A stretch of 64,000 nt of DNA, taken from assembly GCA_918807975.1 (NCBI GenBank), contig OU964932.1:4402001-4466000 (forward strand). Direction: 5' to 3'. Of the stretch, positions 1 through 11,143 are shown one piece after another. The position numbers and the translations under genes are program-made. Source of the stretch: Aplidium turbinatum. Its lineage: Eukaryota; Chordata; Ascidiacea; Aplousobranchia; Polyclinidae. The notes beneath the pieces are model-generated. The model searched no databases, was not told the origin of the DNA, and saw only the letters and a list, made by a program, of their open reading frames with translations. Position 1 is the first letter of the stretch; every line of letters starts with the position of its first letter.

Positions 1-1992
1 GTGTTTGTAGGTCCAGTAGTAACCGTCTCCGTGGGTTTAATGACAACCGCATCGCTGGGTTTCGTGGTTACATCATTTGTGATGAGTGGGACGTTGTTGC
101 AGAGATCTGTTTGGCAGCACTCAAAAGCGCACGCACTGAAAAGTGAAAAACAAGACACGTTTTAGATGTTATAATAAAAAACTGTATTTTGTATCCAATG
201 TTTCGGTGTATTAAATAATAAAAATGCACATGTGATGTAGTTGTGTGTTTAAAAGACTTCCTGAACAACTATAGCCTACGGATAGTAGGTAGTGCAAAGT
301 TGGCAGTGCATTCAGTGTTAATAAGGGGGAGGAGAAATTAATTTTAATTTCTACTTTAGCCCTGATTTAAGGATACAACAGCATACTCTAAAATTGGTAT
401 ATTTTTTTTGAAAATTTTCTCCAAACTAGCCAAACCGTGCCTGAAATACAGATATTCTGTATTGAAGAAATAAAGAATAGGCTACTGCATTAAATTGATT
501 CAAGGATATTATTGTGCAGGTTTTACCACACACATATGGCTTCGTAAGTAAATGCCATTCTTACAAAAGTAGAACTACTTTAAACCTTCTACTTTAATAT
601 GATGGATATGTAGGCCCTTAGAATCTTCTGTTGGCTACAACAACGTCGGATTTTCCATGGAAATTTTAACGTGGAAACTTAAAAAAATATAAACTACACC
701 CGTTTAAATCAAGTTATATGTTGTATCACAAATTACTTTTGGACATTGTGATAAGCTTAATGAATAGTTCAGTTGTACAGGTCATATTTAGGAATACGTC
801 TCATGTATTGTATTTAAAATAGTGATGGTTGCTACTATTACCGGTACTATAGAACAGTTAGTGATGGCTATCGCCTACTTGTCATTGTGAAACAAGTCAA
901 ATGTGCATTTATGGATATAAGATCAAGGTAGTCAACATCCATGGCTGGTTGGGATATGGATAAGTCAAGCTGGCTGGTCTTCCACCGGTGTACAGGCCGA
1001 AAATCGCATGAAGCCAAAGCTCTGCGTATTTGGCTTGTGGCTTAAAAACAATCGGAGGATTACGGTAGGTTTCAAAAAACAACAGTTCTTTCATTTATGT
1101 TGCCTTTTCTTGCCTGGAGTGCAATGCGGTGCATTGTAAAGGTGTTTAAGGAAAACCATCTGAAAGTTCGCTTCACAGGAGCATTATGTACTGTGTAGTG
1201 TCCTTTTGATAGAGCTTTCTCAACAACCACCTCGCGTCGACATTAATTACAACAACTTGCTATTGAAAAAAACCTTGAGCAGCAGTTGTCAGCTTGAGGT
1301 TTTCAAATGGTCGTTGCAGCAGAAGCATACCAAAGCCAAGTCAATCTACGTGACTAAACTAAAACCATCAGATAAAATAGATAGGTAGAGGAAAAAGAAT
1401 TGAACCAAGAATCTCAAAATGAGGACTTGAATTGAGACTGCAAAGTAAATTTTTGCTAATAGAAGCTAAAAGCGTTTTACCAGTTATCATAACAAAACAA
1501 GTTAAATGCGACTATTTTTTTTAAAAAGTGGTTTTTTTTAGAGATGAGCTTTGGTCACTTTACGACGGCTCAAATATAATCAACTTCACACAAAACGCTT
1601 GCATTAATGTCACGCTTTTGCGCATGCGCGTAGTCATGCGTACAAATCGAAATAACTGCTCTCCCGTGTTTTACGATAAAACCAAGCCACGAAAAATTTT
1701 TGTGGCAATCTTGCAACATATTTAATGTGTTTTAGTACAGTAGCAAATAATATTTCAAGTTTAAATGCTATAAACAGAAAGTGTTGAGCATACAATATGA
1801 GGAAATTTTACGTGAAAAGTATTTTTCAGAGAAAGGGGAGGGGTTTTAGACGGAACTTTCAAAAAAAGTTACCAGAAGTCTTAGAATGTACTGCTTCATC
1901 CTAAAACCAGGGTTAAAGTTGGATTTGAAAAAAAAATCCGATTTAACTTCCTCCCCTACACCCCTAGCGCTAAAATTATACTTTATCTTCAA
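1..1992. other. No gene recognised
   Basis: AT-rich non-coding sequence. The open frames are short, lack recognisable motifs and have no supporting splice pattern. No tandem repeat, long inverted repeat or tRNA-like promoter was seen. Confidence 0.6.
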
Positions 1993-2005
1993 CTTGATAT
2001 CTTCC

Positions 2006-2118
2006 TTACTCAATATGGGTTATCGTTGGATACTTCATCATTGTTTCGATGGCTTGATCATCACAGGTTCGCCTTGAACAAAATTTATGATCCACACAAC
2101 GAACATCTACGAGAATTC
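2006..2118 (-). CDS. Candidate last exon of a minus-strand gene (weak)
   Basis: Read on the minus strand, a pyrimidine-rich tract ending TTTCAG precedes this block. A 58-base intron (GTAAAG...TTTCAG, 2119-2176) would separate it from the G+C-rich block upstream. In one phase it is open for about 36 codons to a TAA at 2006-2008, and that stretch is cysteine-rich (RCVDH, FCSRRTC). This phase does not match the best phase of the preceding block unless an earlier donor (CAG|GTTTGG) is used, so the gene model is unresolved. No family was recognised. It could be chance. Confidence 0.22.
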
Positions 2119-2176
2119 CTGAAACATAAAAAAGGATAGAAGTAGTTTAATTTTTCTGCAAGTTTTGAAACTTTAC

Positions 2177-2481
2177 CATGCCAGCTGATCCGCCGCCAAT
2201 GTGTGAGACCGGGCTGGAGGCTTCCAGCTCTACCAAACCTGCCCCCGTTACCCGTAATATCATCGCCATTGGGCTTTGTTCGATCCTGGTCCAAATTTGA
2301 GACAAAGGCCATTCGCTTGTCTGGTTGTTTAAGGTGGTCGTGACTACGCGAGGGTTACGCACACACTCTTGGCCAGCTCCATGTCCACTGCGGTCCAATA
2401 AGATCTGAACGTGCAGATTCAGGGAAACCGGTTGCAACGGGCTGCCGGGTGCTCTGTTCATTGAGGCCCGCCTTACAGTGC
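2177..2481 (-). CDS. Candidate middle exon of a minus-strand gene (weak)
   Basis: This block is clearly richer in G+C than its surroundings and is open on the minus strand for 101 codons. In the frame starting GC-ACT-GTA it begins TVRRASMNRAPGSP and then shows alternating hydrophobic residues (VSLNLHVQILLD, MAMILRVTG), as in a beta-rich domain. Its phase agrees with the upstream signal-peptide exon ending at 4361, which leaves one base over. The acceptor (GGGCAG at 2482-2487) is poor, because AG dinucleotides lie between it and the pyrimidine tract. A second frame is also open through the 3' half. No homologous family was recognised. Confidence 0.25.
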
Positions 2482-2946
2482 CTGCCCGTCAGACATTGCC
2501 CTCTTCCGGCAAAAAGAGATTGCCGTTGGGGACTTGTTATTATTTGCCAGCTGATAACGCAATCGTTATTATTTGAAAGAATGCAATGTGAAACAAGAAT
2601 GAGGTAGGATAATAATCAAGAGGGAAGATAAAATCCCAGAAATATCGCTTAAGGCCTACCTTAACCCATTAAAAGCCGCCACAAGTTCCCGTTGCTCTTT
2701 TTAGGAAATATTTAAGCCACAAAGTTGTATTGTCATAACTTTTGAATTAGTTTAAAAAAATTTGATCATTTTTGCTTTTTTGATGCATTTTTGTGTTTGC
2801 CTTTTAAAAGGACACCGGCCACATAGTCAAATGTAAATCTCGCAAAACCTTAACATAAGAAGGTGTTTGTTTCGGTAGAAATTTGTCAGATCTTACTTGA
2901 AGGACGTTTCAAAGTTATTGTATGAACATATTATATTCACGGTAAC

Positions 2947-3172
2947 CATCGGCGTAGCTAGTGGAGGGGTGTCCCCCCCAGTTGGCAGTCTCCCCCTCGG
3001 TCGGAAGCTTGTGGCAGTAGAATATTTTTAAACGTAAACGAAAAAGCATAGTCAAAATCTTTTTTGAAATGGATTTGGCTCGTATTCTATTTTCTGGTTC
3101 CTACTTCACGCGTTCAGGGGTGCAAAATCATGGTCCGCCGCGGGCGGCACAAACCATAGCGATACGCCACTG
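2947..3172. mobile_element. hAT-like MITE with CAGTGGCGTA termini
   Basis: The left edge reads CATCGGCGTAGCTAG and the right edge ends CGATACGCCACTG, giving inverted termini close to CAGTGGCGTAnC. The interior is G+C-rich, with C runs and a GGGCGGC tract. The flanking 8-mers do not match well, so the boundaries are approximate. It sits inside the piggyBac-type element. Confidence 0.45.
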
Positions 3173-3395
3173 ACAGTCGTCGGCTCCAGCTCGTGACCAA
3201 GCATTGGTTTCGTCATCAAATCGAATTTGGCTTTGGATGGTGATGTCATATATGGCTTTGGAGGCCAGTGTATGATGGAAAAGACGTGGGCAAAAGTCAC
3301 ATTGTATGGGGGGTAAGGATTGTATGGAGGGAGGGACGTGGTAGTTTTAACTTTTCTAGTGTTCGTTTTTCTTGGGCTTTTTGTATCCTTTTTTT

Positions 3396-3923
3396 TCGAA
3401 AATTTCCGTGCCTTCCTTAGATCTTTTTCTCCAGAGTAATCTGTCACTAGCAAGGTTTTCCCATGAATCCAGATCAATGTTTGCATGGTTGAGGGAGACT
3501 TTCAGCTGATCTTTGTATCTCATTCTTGGTCTTCTGGAGGAGGGGTTTCCTGTCTCTAGTTGTCCCTCCTCGTTGTTCCTTCTCATGACATGTCCTGTCC
3601 AGCGAAGGCAGTGTTGCAATATGGTGACTTCTGAACTGGGCAACCAACCTAGCGCGATCAAGGATTGCATCTTTAGTGAGACAATCTTCCCAACGAGTGC
3701 CTAGCATTTGACCCAGTTTCCTCTGCTGAAAATTTTCAAGACGTTTGATGTAACGGCGGTATAATGTCCAGGTTTCACAAGCATAGAGAAGAGTGGATAG
3801 AACGACTGCCCGGAGGACCATAATTTTTGTGCGGATAAATATAGCATGGTTGTTGAAAACACGATGGTTAAGTCTTCCATAGGCACAATGTGCTGCTTTT
3901 ACACGATGTTCAATATTCTTTGA
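3396..3923 (-). pseudogene. LINE (non-LTR retrotransposon) reverse transcriptase C-terminal fragment
   Basis: On the minus strand the conceptual translation carries the hallmark C-terminal region of LINE reverse transcriptases. It runs from a stretch with KAAHCAYGRLNHRV, through TLLYACETWTLY and RRYIKRLENFQQRKL, to a second frame with LRWTGHVMR, PRMRYKDQLK and WENLASDRLLW. The two halves lie in different frames, with the switch near 3680, so it is a decayed 5'-truncated copy. The catalytic YxDD part is absent. It lies inside the piggyBac-type element and is therefore probably younger than it. It differs from the LINE at 47.2 kb. Confidence 0.8.
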
Positions 3924-4360
3924 CACTGTTACAAACAACCAAAAAAATGTGGCCATGTGGCCGGTGTCCTTTTAAAAGGCAACAATAAATATAAAGCAAA
4001 ATAAACAAATAAAAGAAGAAAACCCTTACACAAATTAGAGTGTAGTAGGAAGCACAATATTACAGAGTGTCAAACTATGAAGAAACATAATTTATATCTA
4101 TTACCAATAGGCAATAACATGCATGTTCCTCCTCACTTCACTTTATCGGGCTCTTCTCATTTTTCAACAATTTTCAAATTTTCACAAAATTCAGAAAAAG
4201 TACGTTGTTTGCAAATATTTATCAACACCTTTCAAAACAGACCCTAAACAACTACTAGCAAGTCCAAAATGATTCAATCAAAATAAGATGATGCAATACT
4301 GATGCATTCAAAACGATGTCCTTTTGAAAGGACACCGGCCATGAATGGGTTAAGACTCAC

Positions 4361-4574
4361 CCCCACCGCGAGAGGTTGTAAATTGTTCTTCGTAACGTGC
4401 GCATAGAGCAAATTGAAAATTACTGTCTGAATTGCAAGTTGTAATTAGATTTCCATCCACAGAGGATAAATTAAGTTTTGAAATCACTTGTGTGCCACTC
4501 AGACACTTCAAACACATTCCTTGCTGTGTGAATGTGGCACATGCAATCAATAGAATCAGTAAGTTAAGTGTCAT
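4361..4574 (-). CDS. Candidate first exon: secreted small cysteine-rich protein
   Basis: Read on the minus strand from an ATG at 4574-4572, the product begins MTLNLLILLIACATF, a convincing signal peptide with cleavage likely near residue 18. It is followed by CLKCLSGTQ and two more cysteines (ITTCNSD, ALCARYEEQ). The CxxC start after the signal peptide recalls Ly6/uPAR three-finger proteins, but the pattern is incomplete. The open frame ends at a consensus donor, G|GTGAGT, leaving one extra base. A TATAAG sequence lies about 45 bases upstream of the ATG. The TTAA edge of the piggyBac-type element starts only seven bases into the intron. Expression data would be needed to accept this gene. Confidence 0.4.
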
Positions 4575-5100
4575 AATTCAAAAATAATTTAATGCACTTT
4601 TGGTAATAATAAGCTTATAAAAATCTGAAATGAACAGCAAGTTGTTAATTGTTTATTGGTAGTGAAGTAATTTTCTCTGCTCATTTAGCTACAATGCAAT
4701 GCAACGAAATAGCCTAGTCTGAGTACATTCGTAATAACTTTTACAATAGATAAACAAAATCTGGAATATAATTCAAAACTTTATTTCCATTTAAATATCT
4801 GCAACATTTACTACAAACTACCACAACTACAGTTAAAAAATCATCAGTGAAAACATTTCTCACAGATACTTTATTTAGACTTTGTTTGAGGAGAGAGCTG
4901 AGCCATGAGAACAAATGCCAAATGGCGCTCCAAGACAAGTGTAATTCGACACCATCGACATTTAAGGGGTTCCAACACAGCACGGACGCTTACGAGAGAT
5001 CTATGGTGAGAGAGGAAAAAGATCGATTGCATCGACGAATGACAACTGACTCGTAAGGAACAAGTCACAATAGGAGCTTAACAGCGGCCATCATCAGAAT

Positions 5101-5220
5101 CTCCAATACCGGCAGCACAAGACGGGTAGATCAGAAGACATAGTGTGTCGTAACTGCCAGAGTAAAAAAGAGATCATCGAACATGTCTTGCTGGATCTGT
5201 CGACACTCGGTCAGTTGGAC
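5101..5220 (+). pseudogene. LINE reverse transcriptase 3' fragment
   Basis: A 40-codon open stretch reads LQYRQHKTGRSEDIVCRNCQ and continues with KKEIIEHVLLD. This matches the C-terminal zinc-knuckle-like region of LINE reverse transcriptases (TGxSxxxxCRxCxxxxExxEHvLl). Flanking sequence from about 4880 may belong to the same copy but is out of frame. A hAT remnant follows directly downstream. Confidence 0.6.
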
Positions 5221-5351
5221 GTTGAAGCTTGGACGTTGAAGATGACATGGGTGTTGCATTGTCAAAAACTCAAGCACAGTTTAGTTGTTTAGTTCAGGAA
5301 AGGCAACAACAGCCCTCTCATTAAATTTGCTTACGTTGAAAAAGTTTTGGC

Positions 5352-5865
5352 ATGGCCATTTACTCTGGCTTCTTTACATTGGAAACAGGTAATTACGCTA
5401 ACTTTACAATGTTAGAAGATCTTATTATGATGGATGAAACTCAAAGAGAATGTACTCTTTTGATCTCTATGAGAGAAAAATTTTGCGCACACTTGAAACC
5501 CTGCAAATCTCATTTCAACGTTATTTTAATTTAGAAAACCTGTCGCACGAAGTTGAAACATGGATTCGAAATTCTTTTCTTTTTGACTTGAACAGCATTA
5601 GCGATGACGATCTCAGTAAAGATGACCTAATTGATTTGAGATCAAAAGAGTTATTACGCATTGAATTTCATTCAAAAACCTGATATTTGCCGCAGAAGTC
5701 ATAGCGGCAACGCAATATGACACAAAGTACAGTAGTTGAGTAGCATAATTAATACAAAAGTCTATAGTATGTTAATTGAGTTTTAGGAAAAATTTAGATA
5801 GGGATCCGCAGAATTAATTATTTGTCTAAAGGGGTCCGTGACAACAAAAAGGTTGGGAACCACTG
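5352..5865 (+). pseudogene. hAT transposon 3' part with transposase remnant
   Basis: The block ends in GGTTGGGAACCACTG (5851-5865), the inverted terminus typical of a hAT family and identical to the right end of the element at 13778-14557. Upstream, two overlapping frames show hAT (ZBED5/FAM200-like) transposase segments: ETGNYANFTMLEDLI, HLKPCKSHF, then ISFQRYFNLENL, WIRNSFLFDLNSI and KDDLIDLRSKELLRIEF. The frame changes once, near 5500. The left terminus was not found, so this copy is truncated or its left end has decayed. Confidence 0.7.
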
Positions 5866-8165
5866 GTTGATAGCTTTCGAAGATTATGTACAAAGACCTA
5901 CTTTGTTGTCAGTTGACTGTCAAGGAAGTTTGGAGCCCCATAGCACAAGTTTAGAGGAGCCCTATTACCACTTTAACACCACCACTGATTCAAAAGTATC
6001 AGTAAACTTTTTAAGATAAAATGAGTAATGGTTAGAGAAATAAACCTTTAAATTCAAGTCATATTTTATTGAATATAACATACAAAATAAATTGATGATA
6101 ATATTATTGAATTATCATTAACTTTTATTGAAATTGAGTGATTTGGAAAGTTATCAAAGTTTCAAAACTTATTGGAAGTTTGACTGTGTATTGCTTTTAC
6201 GCAACTTGGTTTTCCCTTTTCCAAATTATGCGTTGTCTCTCACGTTCTTTTCCACTGCCACGTACATACTTTTCTTTTCAACATACTTTCAACGTAATGT
6301 CTTGCCAATGATACTATGTAACTGGAGGCAGCTAATCAACAGATAATTATTATTGCTCTGAATGCAATTTGGGAGATTAGTTGTCAAGCGCAATGCATTT
6401 ATGCAAAACTAAACCATGCAGTAGACTTAAACAGGAAATTGTACACATTTCCATGTAGCCAAAACTGCCAACTTGCCAAAAAGCTTTACTTGTCGATGAT
6501 GTCCTGCTGCATTTTGAAGATATTGCGCAAGATTATTTCCTAATGTTTTAAAGCAAATAAAAAGTGACTTCAGTTAGAACCGTCAACTGAAAAGGATGTT
6601 TTTAACACGCTCTATTAATCTACTGTAAACTGTACGAAAGTCTAGACCAGAGGTGTTTCTTGTGCAGTACGAAAACGATTTCCATGTCAGTTGCGTTAAA
6701 TTGCATCTCGTAGTAAATGGATATTTCAAATACTCTAAGTTGGTGGTTTGCTTTTACGTTGCAACAAAAAAAACTAGGTCTTGTACAATGCCAACACTTG
6801 ATTAATGAAAAAAAAATGAAAAGCTTGGCCTTGGAAAAGCCCAAATAATCATACGGGAAATCAAATTGATTATATTCTAATAACATTTCGAAAGTTCTGA
6901 AATACTATCATAGATAGGCAAGGCACAACAACATGACAGGCTTGAGCATTAAATGAATACACTGTAGTTCACAAATTCACTGACAACTTCAATAGTCGAA
7001 CGTTGTCCGCTTAACCTTAACTTTCATGAGAAATCTGAAAATAACTATAAGAAATGCAATAAATTTCACTTCTTGAACGTAACTAGCTAACTGGATAAAT
7101 TACGAAAAATGTGCAGCTATCGAATACTAGGGTAGAAAAAAAATTGGCAAACAGAGAGACGGCAAAAAAACTAATTAAAATACAAGGCATAATTTTATCA
7201 CGTTTTTGAAAAAGTCGGACACAAAAAATGCGAAGAACATTGCACAATTAGCCTAATGATCCATATTAATAGACTACGACGGAAAGAACAGACAGGTTTA
7301 AACTCATACTAGAAATGATCGAGGGCTGATATGAATTTATAAATGGTAAAGGAACAAAATATGCGGTCTTCATTTTGAACAACCTTGCTCAGAGATGAAT
7401 CGAAATGCTAAAGAACTGTACTTGAGCTTTATCCACTATAAAAATGCTTTTGCTAGTCTAACACAACTAAATGTTATGTATGCTGGACCAAATTCGAATT
7501 GACGACTAAGACTTTTAAAATTGTTCAAATTTTTATCACGAACAAGCAGCGGCTGTCAGGTTAATGATGATAACTGTGACTGCTATGTGCTATCGGCCGA
7601 CTTTTTCTCCTTATATAGAGAAACAAATTAAGACTTCAAAAGAGGACATTTGTATTGAAAAAAAAAAGCATTAACTACATTTTTCTAAGGATTACGTACC
7701 GTCTGGTCTCAGAAGCTAGAACTAGAAAAATAACTGGTGCAACTTTAAATCTTGGTGTGCAAGAAACGCAACAAGATGGAATGCGTTGGGGTGGCTATTT
7801 TCCGTATTAGAATTAGAATCTAAATCTGTTCGATGTGCCGGTGTGTGTCTGGAATTGGATTTAGATATGTGTATATGTTGTTTTCGTGCCTTTGCGGTGC
7901 GGCTTTCGTATAGATAAAAATTAAACAATAAATACTATTAATACAAAAAGTGCTCAATACCAAGCAAAAAAGCGAAGGGACATTCCGATGATCCGTTTAT
8001 AGCGTGAAACAGGCTGTAGAGGTTTTAGATAAAAGTTATCTGTTGGATAATATTACTTTTTTACAATGTACTGCGCACTGGTACGTGAAGCTACAGTACT
8101 TACACTGAAATAAACTTGATTGATTAATTATAATATTATTATTGTTAGCTCAGGAATCTTCCCGG
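5866..8165. other. No gene recognised
   Basis: AT-rich sequence with only short random open frames. No repeat boundary or RNA gene could be supported. Confidence 0.6.
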
Positions 8166-8343
8166 CAATTTAAGTGAAAATCATGATCATGTCGACCATG
8201 TTGTTCTTGAATGTACCATTTACAAGGCACCAATTGAAATGCATGTTATGGCAGTACTGGACAAAGCTACACTCACTTGACTTTCCATCACCTGCCCTGA
8301 AATTTAAACAATCCTGTCTCATACGAAGAAAGAAGATCACAGT
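8166..8343 (+). pseudogene. LINE 3' fragment, same family as 47.2 kb
   Basis: The sequence encodes HVDHVVLECTIYKAPIEM and continues in nucleotide similarity through the downstream TTTCCATCACCTGC and AATCCTGTCTC blocks, which are also present at 47.2 kb in reverse orientation. This is the extreme C-terminal end of the reverse transcriptase plus the start of the 3' UTR. It is strongly 5'-truncated. Confidence 0.7.
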
Positions 8344-8654
8344 TAGCGATGTGGCTTTCAAAGCGCTCTGCATATAAGGTTATTGTTTCTCAGACTATTT
8401 GAGTCTCTGTTTGTTCACACAAATAAAATCATTGAAGAACGACGCAGTGCAATCAAATGTCTAAACAGAAGTGATAATAATGTTATGGTTTTATTTATTG
8501 TCGCTCTACAACAGCTAAGGTCTTTTAGCGACAGGGCTCATGTTTTAATTTTTTTATATCAGGTTTACGATGTTATCACATTATTACCCGATTTATTCTC
8601 GCTGCGTTATGCAAGAAAGAACACAATCGGTACCGTTTTTAAAGTCTTCAGTTT

Positions 8655-8732
8655 GACCGGATCTGGAATCGATCTCAGATTTACCAGCACCAGAGGCGAA
8701 GGTGAAACTATTCGGCCACTGAGCTGGTTTAA
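8655..8732 (-). repeat. tRNA-derived SINE-like fragment (family C)
   Basis: On the minus strand the segment carries an A-box-like CAGCTCAGTGG and a B-box-like GATCGATTCCA about 40 bases apart. It is recognisably similar to the block at 14985-15062, with shared CCAGC, GTGCTGGTA and GATTCCAG. It does not fold as a credible tRNA. It lies inside a 141-codon open frame that is therefore probably spurious. Confidence 0.45.
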
Positions 8733-9009
8733 ACATTGTGAAAAGGCTCCCAAAGTCGACGTGTCGTTCTCAAACAATCTACCTGCAGCAGTCGCGTTGA
8801 TACAATAAGAACAAAAAAATCGAATTATTTCAGTTTAAGAAACGTAATCAAACGAAAACTTTAACTCAATCTGTTTTACAACTTTTGCATGGTTGATTTC
8901 GTGGTACAAAAGTTTGTGATGGAATTAAGATGGAATGATGCAAGACAATCTTGGATTTGAAAATACTGTAATTAATATTTCTTTTAATATTTTTTTCACT
9001 TCCTCTTGC

Positions 9010-9060
9010 CTGTAGATAGACACAAAAATTGGCTTCCTTGTCTTCCCGTTTACCTGAACC
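9010..9060 (+). repeat. SINE family B fragment
   Basis: A short segment similar in inverse sense to the SINE block at 12975-13130: AAGGAAGCCAAT and the adjoining GGGAA tract are shared on the minus strand. It is too short for boundaries. A MITE follows about 100 bases downstream. Confidence 0.4.
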
Positions 9061-9157
9061 CAGCTTCAACCACCAGACGCAAGCTTAGATACGACGACTT
9101 CTTTAATGTCAATCTGAATTTTGTGACAACCACATTGCGCCCCATACCACTGCCTGC

Positions 9158-9412
9158 CAGGGCCGGATTTAGCCGATGGGGGCCCGGGGCACTTTTAGTT
9201 GGGGGGGGGGGGGCGCGTGCAAAAACCACCTCTACAACGTCTACAGTAGCATTAATCCAGCACTGCACATCATTTTGCAGAAACTTGAAAGGCTGAAAGA
9301 AAAAAATAATAACACAAAATCACATTTTTTCTACGTAGGGAGGCCCTTCAAAAGTCAGGGGGCCCGCGGCACCTGCACCCTCTGCCCCCCCCCCCCCCTA
9401 AATCTTGGCCTG
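9158..9412 (+). mobile_element. hAT-like MITE with CAGGGCCGGATTTAG terminus
   Basis: Inverted termini are CAGGGCCGGATTTAG on the left and CTAAATCTTGGCCTG on the right. The flanking octamers CTGCCTGC and TTGCCTGG agree at six of eight positions, as expected for an aged hAT target duplication. Both ends have G or C homopolymer tracts and GGGGCCC-type sequence. The interior matches the oppositely oriented copy at 47467-47697. Confidence 0.7.
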
Positions 9413-9930
9413 TTGCCTGGCAATGGGGATGCATTTACATTTCGAATAGATATCGAGTTTCGAAGAAATTTCTATGCGCTAAAATGTGCTAATTTTAATA
9501 GAACTGAAGATGAAGACCGTTCAGTTTTTGAAACTTTTGTTAAACATGAGTTTGGTATATATTTTTATTTTTCTATTACAGGTTATCCAATCAATTTTAC
9601 AAATTCAATGTCATAGTTATACTGTCAATGTATGAAGGTGCAACTTGTTTCAGGAATGGGTCAATGTAAAAAAATTCCAAAACTTCACTCTCTCTCTCTT
9701 ATTTAGAAATACGCTGTGTCTTGTTTGAAACACCCCAAAGTGAAAGCTTCAGTTTATCTTAAAATAAACGCTTTTTGCAAGCGTGCATATTTTTCTTGAC
9801 CCTTTTTGTATTGTAAGCTACGATTCTCATACACAGGGCAGTGTGAGCATCATCTTGGGCTTCCTTCAAATCCCACTAGCGAGTTCCTATGTTTAGTGAC
9901 GCTCTTAGAAATGCGACGAAAGCCTTAGAT

Positions 9931-10579
9931 CAGTGGTTCTTAACTTTTTTTCTATCAAGCCCCCCTTTAATAATGGTCATGTGCCTCGCGCCCCCCTAGA
10001 TTTTAAATAGGTATCATACCAAAAAAAATGTATTTTTGTCTGTTTATTGTACACATCAGTGAGATACTTGACACTGCTTCTGAGCGACTAGATTTTTAAT
10101 GCGAGGTTTAACTCCAGAGAGTGAACAACGTAAGCCTCCTTCAACTCTCAGTCTGTTTCTCTACTTGGTCTTGAAGCAACGAGAGCAGAAAATGCAGCTT
10201 CACAAAGATAAGGTGATCGAGCATTAAATAAAAGTGTAAAAAAGCAATCGAGCATTAAGTAAATAAAACAGGCCATTAGTACCGGTAATATTAAGTAAGG
10301 TGATCGAGCATTAAGTAAATACAACTAACAGTAAAAAAGCAATTTGAACAAAAAAGTAAAAATGAAGCAGCGTCGAGAAAATTTGATTAATCTGAAGGAG
10401 TTCAGCGCAAAATAGTTTTGTAAAGTTCTGGTCTAACTAATAAAGCAAGAATTATTGAATACAATATAAAATAAGATAAAATGCAAAATATGACGAACAG
10501 CATAGGTTCTAGGACATTAAAGTAATTAAAAAAAATTGAAATTGTTGTAGAGCTCGCGCCCCCCGGTTAAGAACCACTG
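9931..10579. mobile_element. hAT MITE with 8-bp target duplication
   Basis: The termini are CAGTGGTTCTTAAC and its exact complement GTTAAGAACCACTG. Both sides are flanked by CCTTAGAT (9923-9930 and 10580-10587), the 8-bp duplication diagnostic of hAT transposons. The 649-bp interior is AT-rich, has a locally repeated GATCGAGCATTAA motif, and has no transposase frame. The perfect duplication suggests moderate age. Confidence 0.88.
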
Positions 10580-11143
10580 CCTTAGATTATGGCGGCAAAC
10601 TCTTTCAATGTAGGGGGAAAATTCACATTCATCATTTCAGCAAAGAGTAAACAACTATAAAAAATTTTAGAAGAAAATAGTAAATATGCCGATAATGCAG
10701 TAACAGATTTGGAGAAAAGTGTGAAAAGGGCCAGGGCTATAACAAATCAAAATTTATAAGATAAACGGACTACTATGCAAAATTTAATGTTTCCACAGAA
10801 AATTTTGACAAATATAATCTTGTTTGGGTCACTTTTGTTTTAAGCATTTTACACGCAATAATGTTTTTTTTATCTACATGCACACTTTGTAGCCTATGTA
10901 ACCATAAGTCGCTTTGTAAGTTACCAAATTCATTAAATTTAAAATTGGATTTGAGTAGAAGGTTTGGTTTAGAATATAAATTAGCCTACCATTTCAAAAA
11001 AATTTTCTTCACCACCACAAAAGGATTTTTTTATTTCTTGAAATATTGTGTGGCTTAGTGTGGTGTAAGTGTAACCTTTCAACAGGCTAAAACTTCGAAA
11101 ATCTATCTGAGGTGTCCTCACCTTGCTTCATCAATAGTATTTT

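Larger units (their letters stand above)
2661..4353. mobile_element. piggyBac-type DNA transposon, non-autonomous, carrying later insertions
   Basis: The element is bounded by TTAA on both sides (2661-2664 and 4350-4353), the target site and duplication of piggyBac transposons. The ends are inverted: TTAACCCATT on the left and AATGGGTTAA on the right, followed inward by related CCGG-containing sequence. The subterminal block AAAGGACACCGGCCA appears next to the right end, again at about 2811-2825, and inverted at about 3956-3970. Nothing resembling a piggyBac transposase was seen. The middle is occupied by a MITE-like block and a LINE fragment. It lies just inside a putative splice donor of the candidate gene on the minus strand. 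Confidence 0.7.

Noticed and set aside
8383-8808. 141-codon open frame on the plus strand
   Set aside because: It starts at a non-ATG codon, overlaps a tRNA-like repeat fragment (8655-8732) and shows no protein motif; likely chance.
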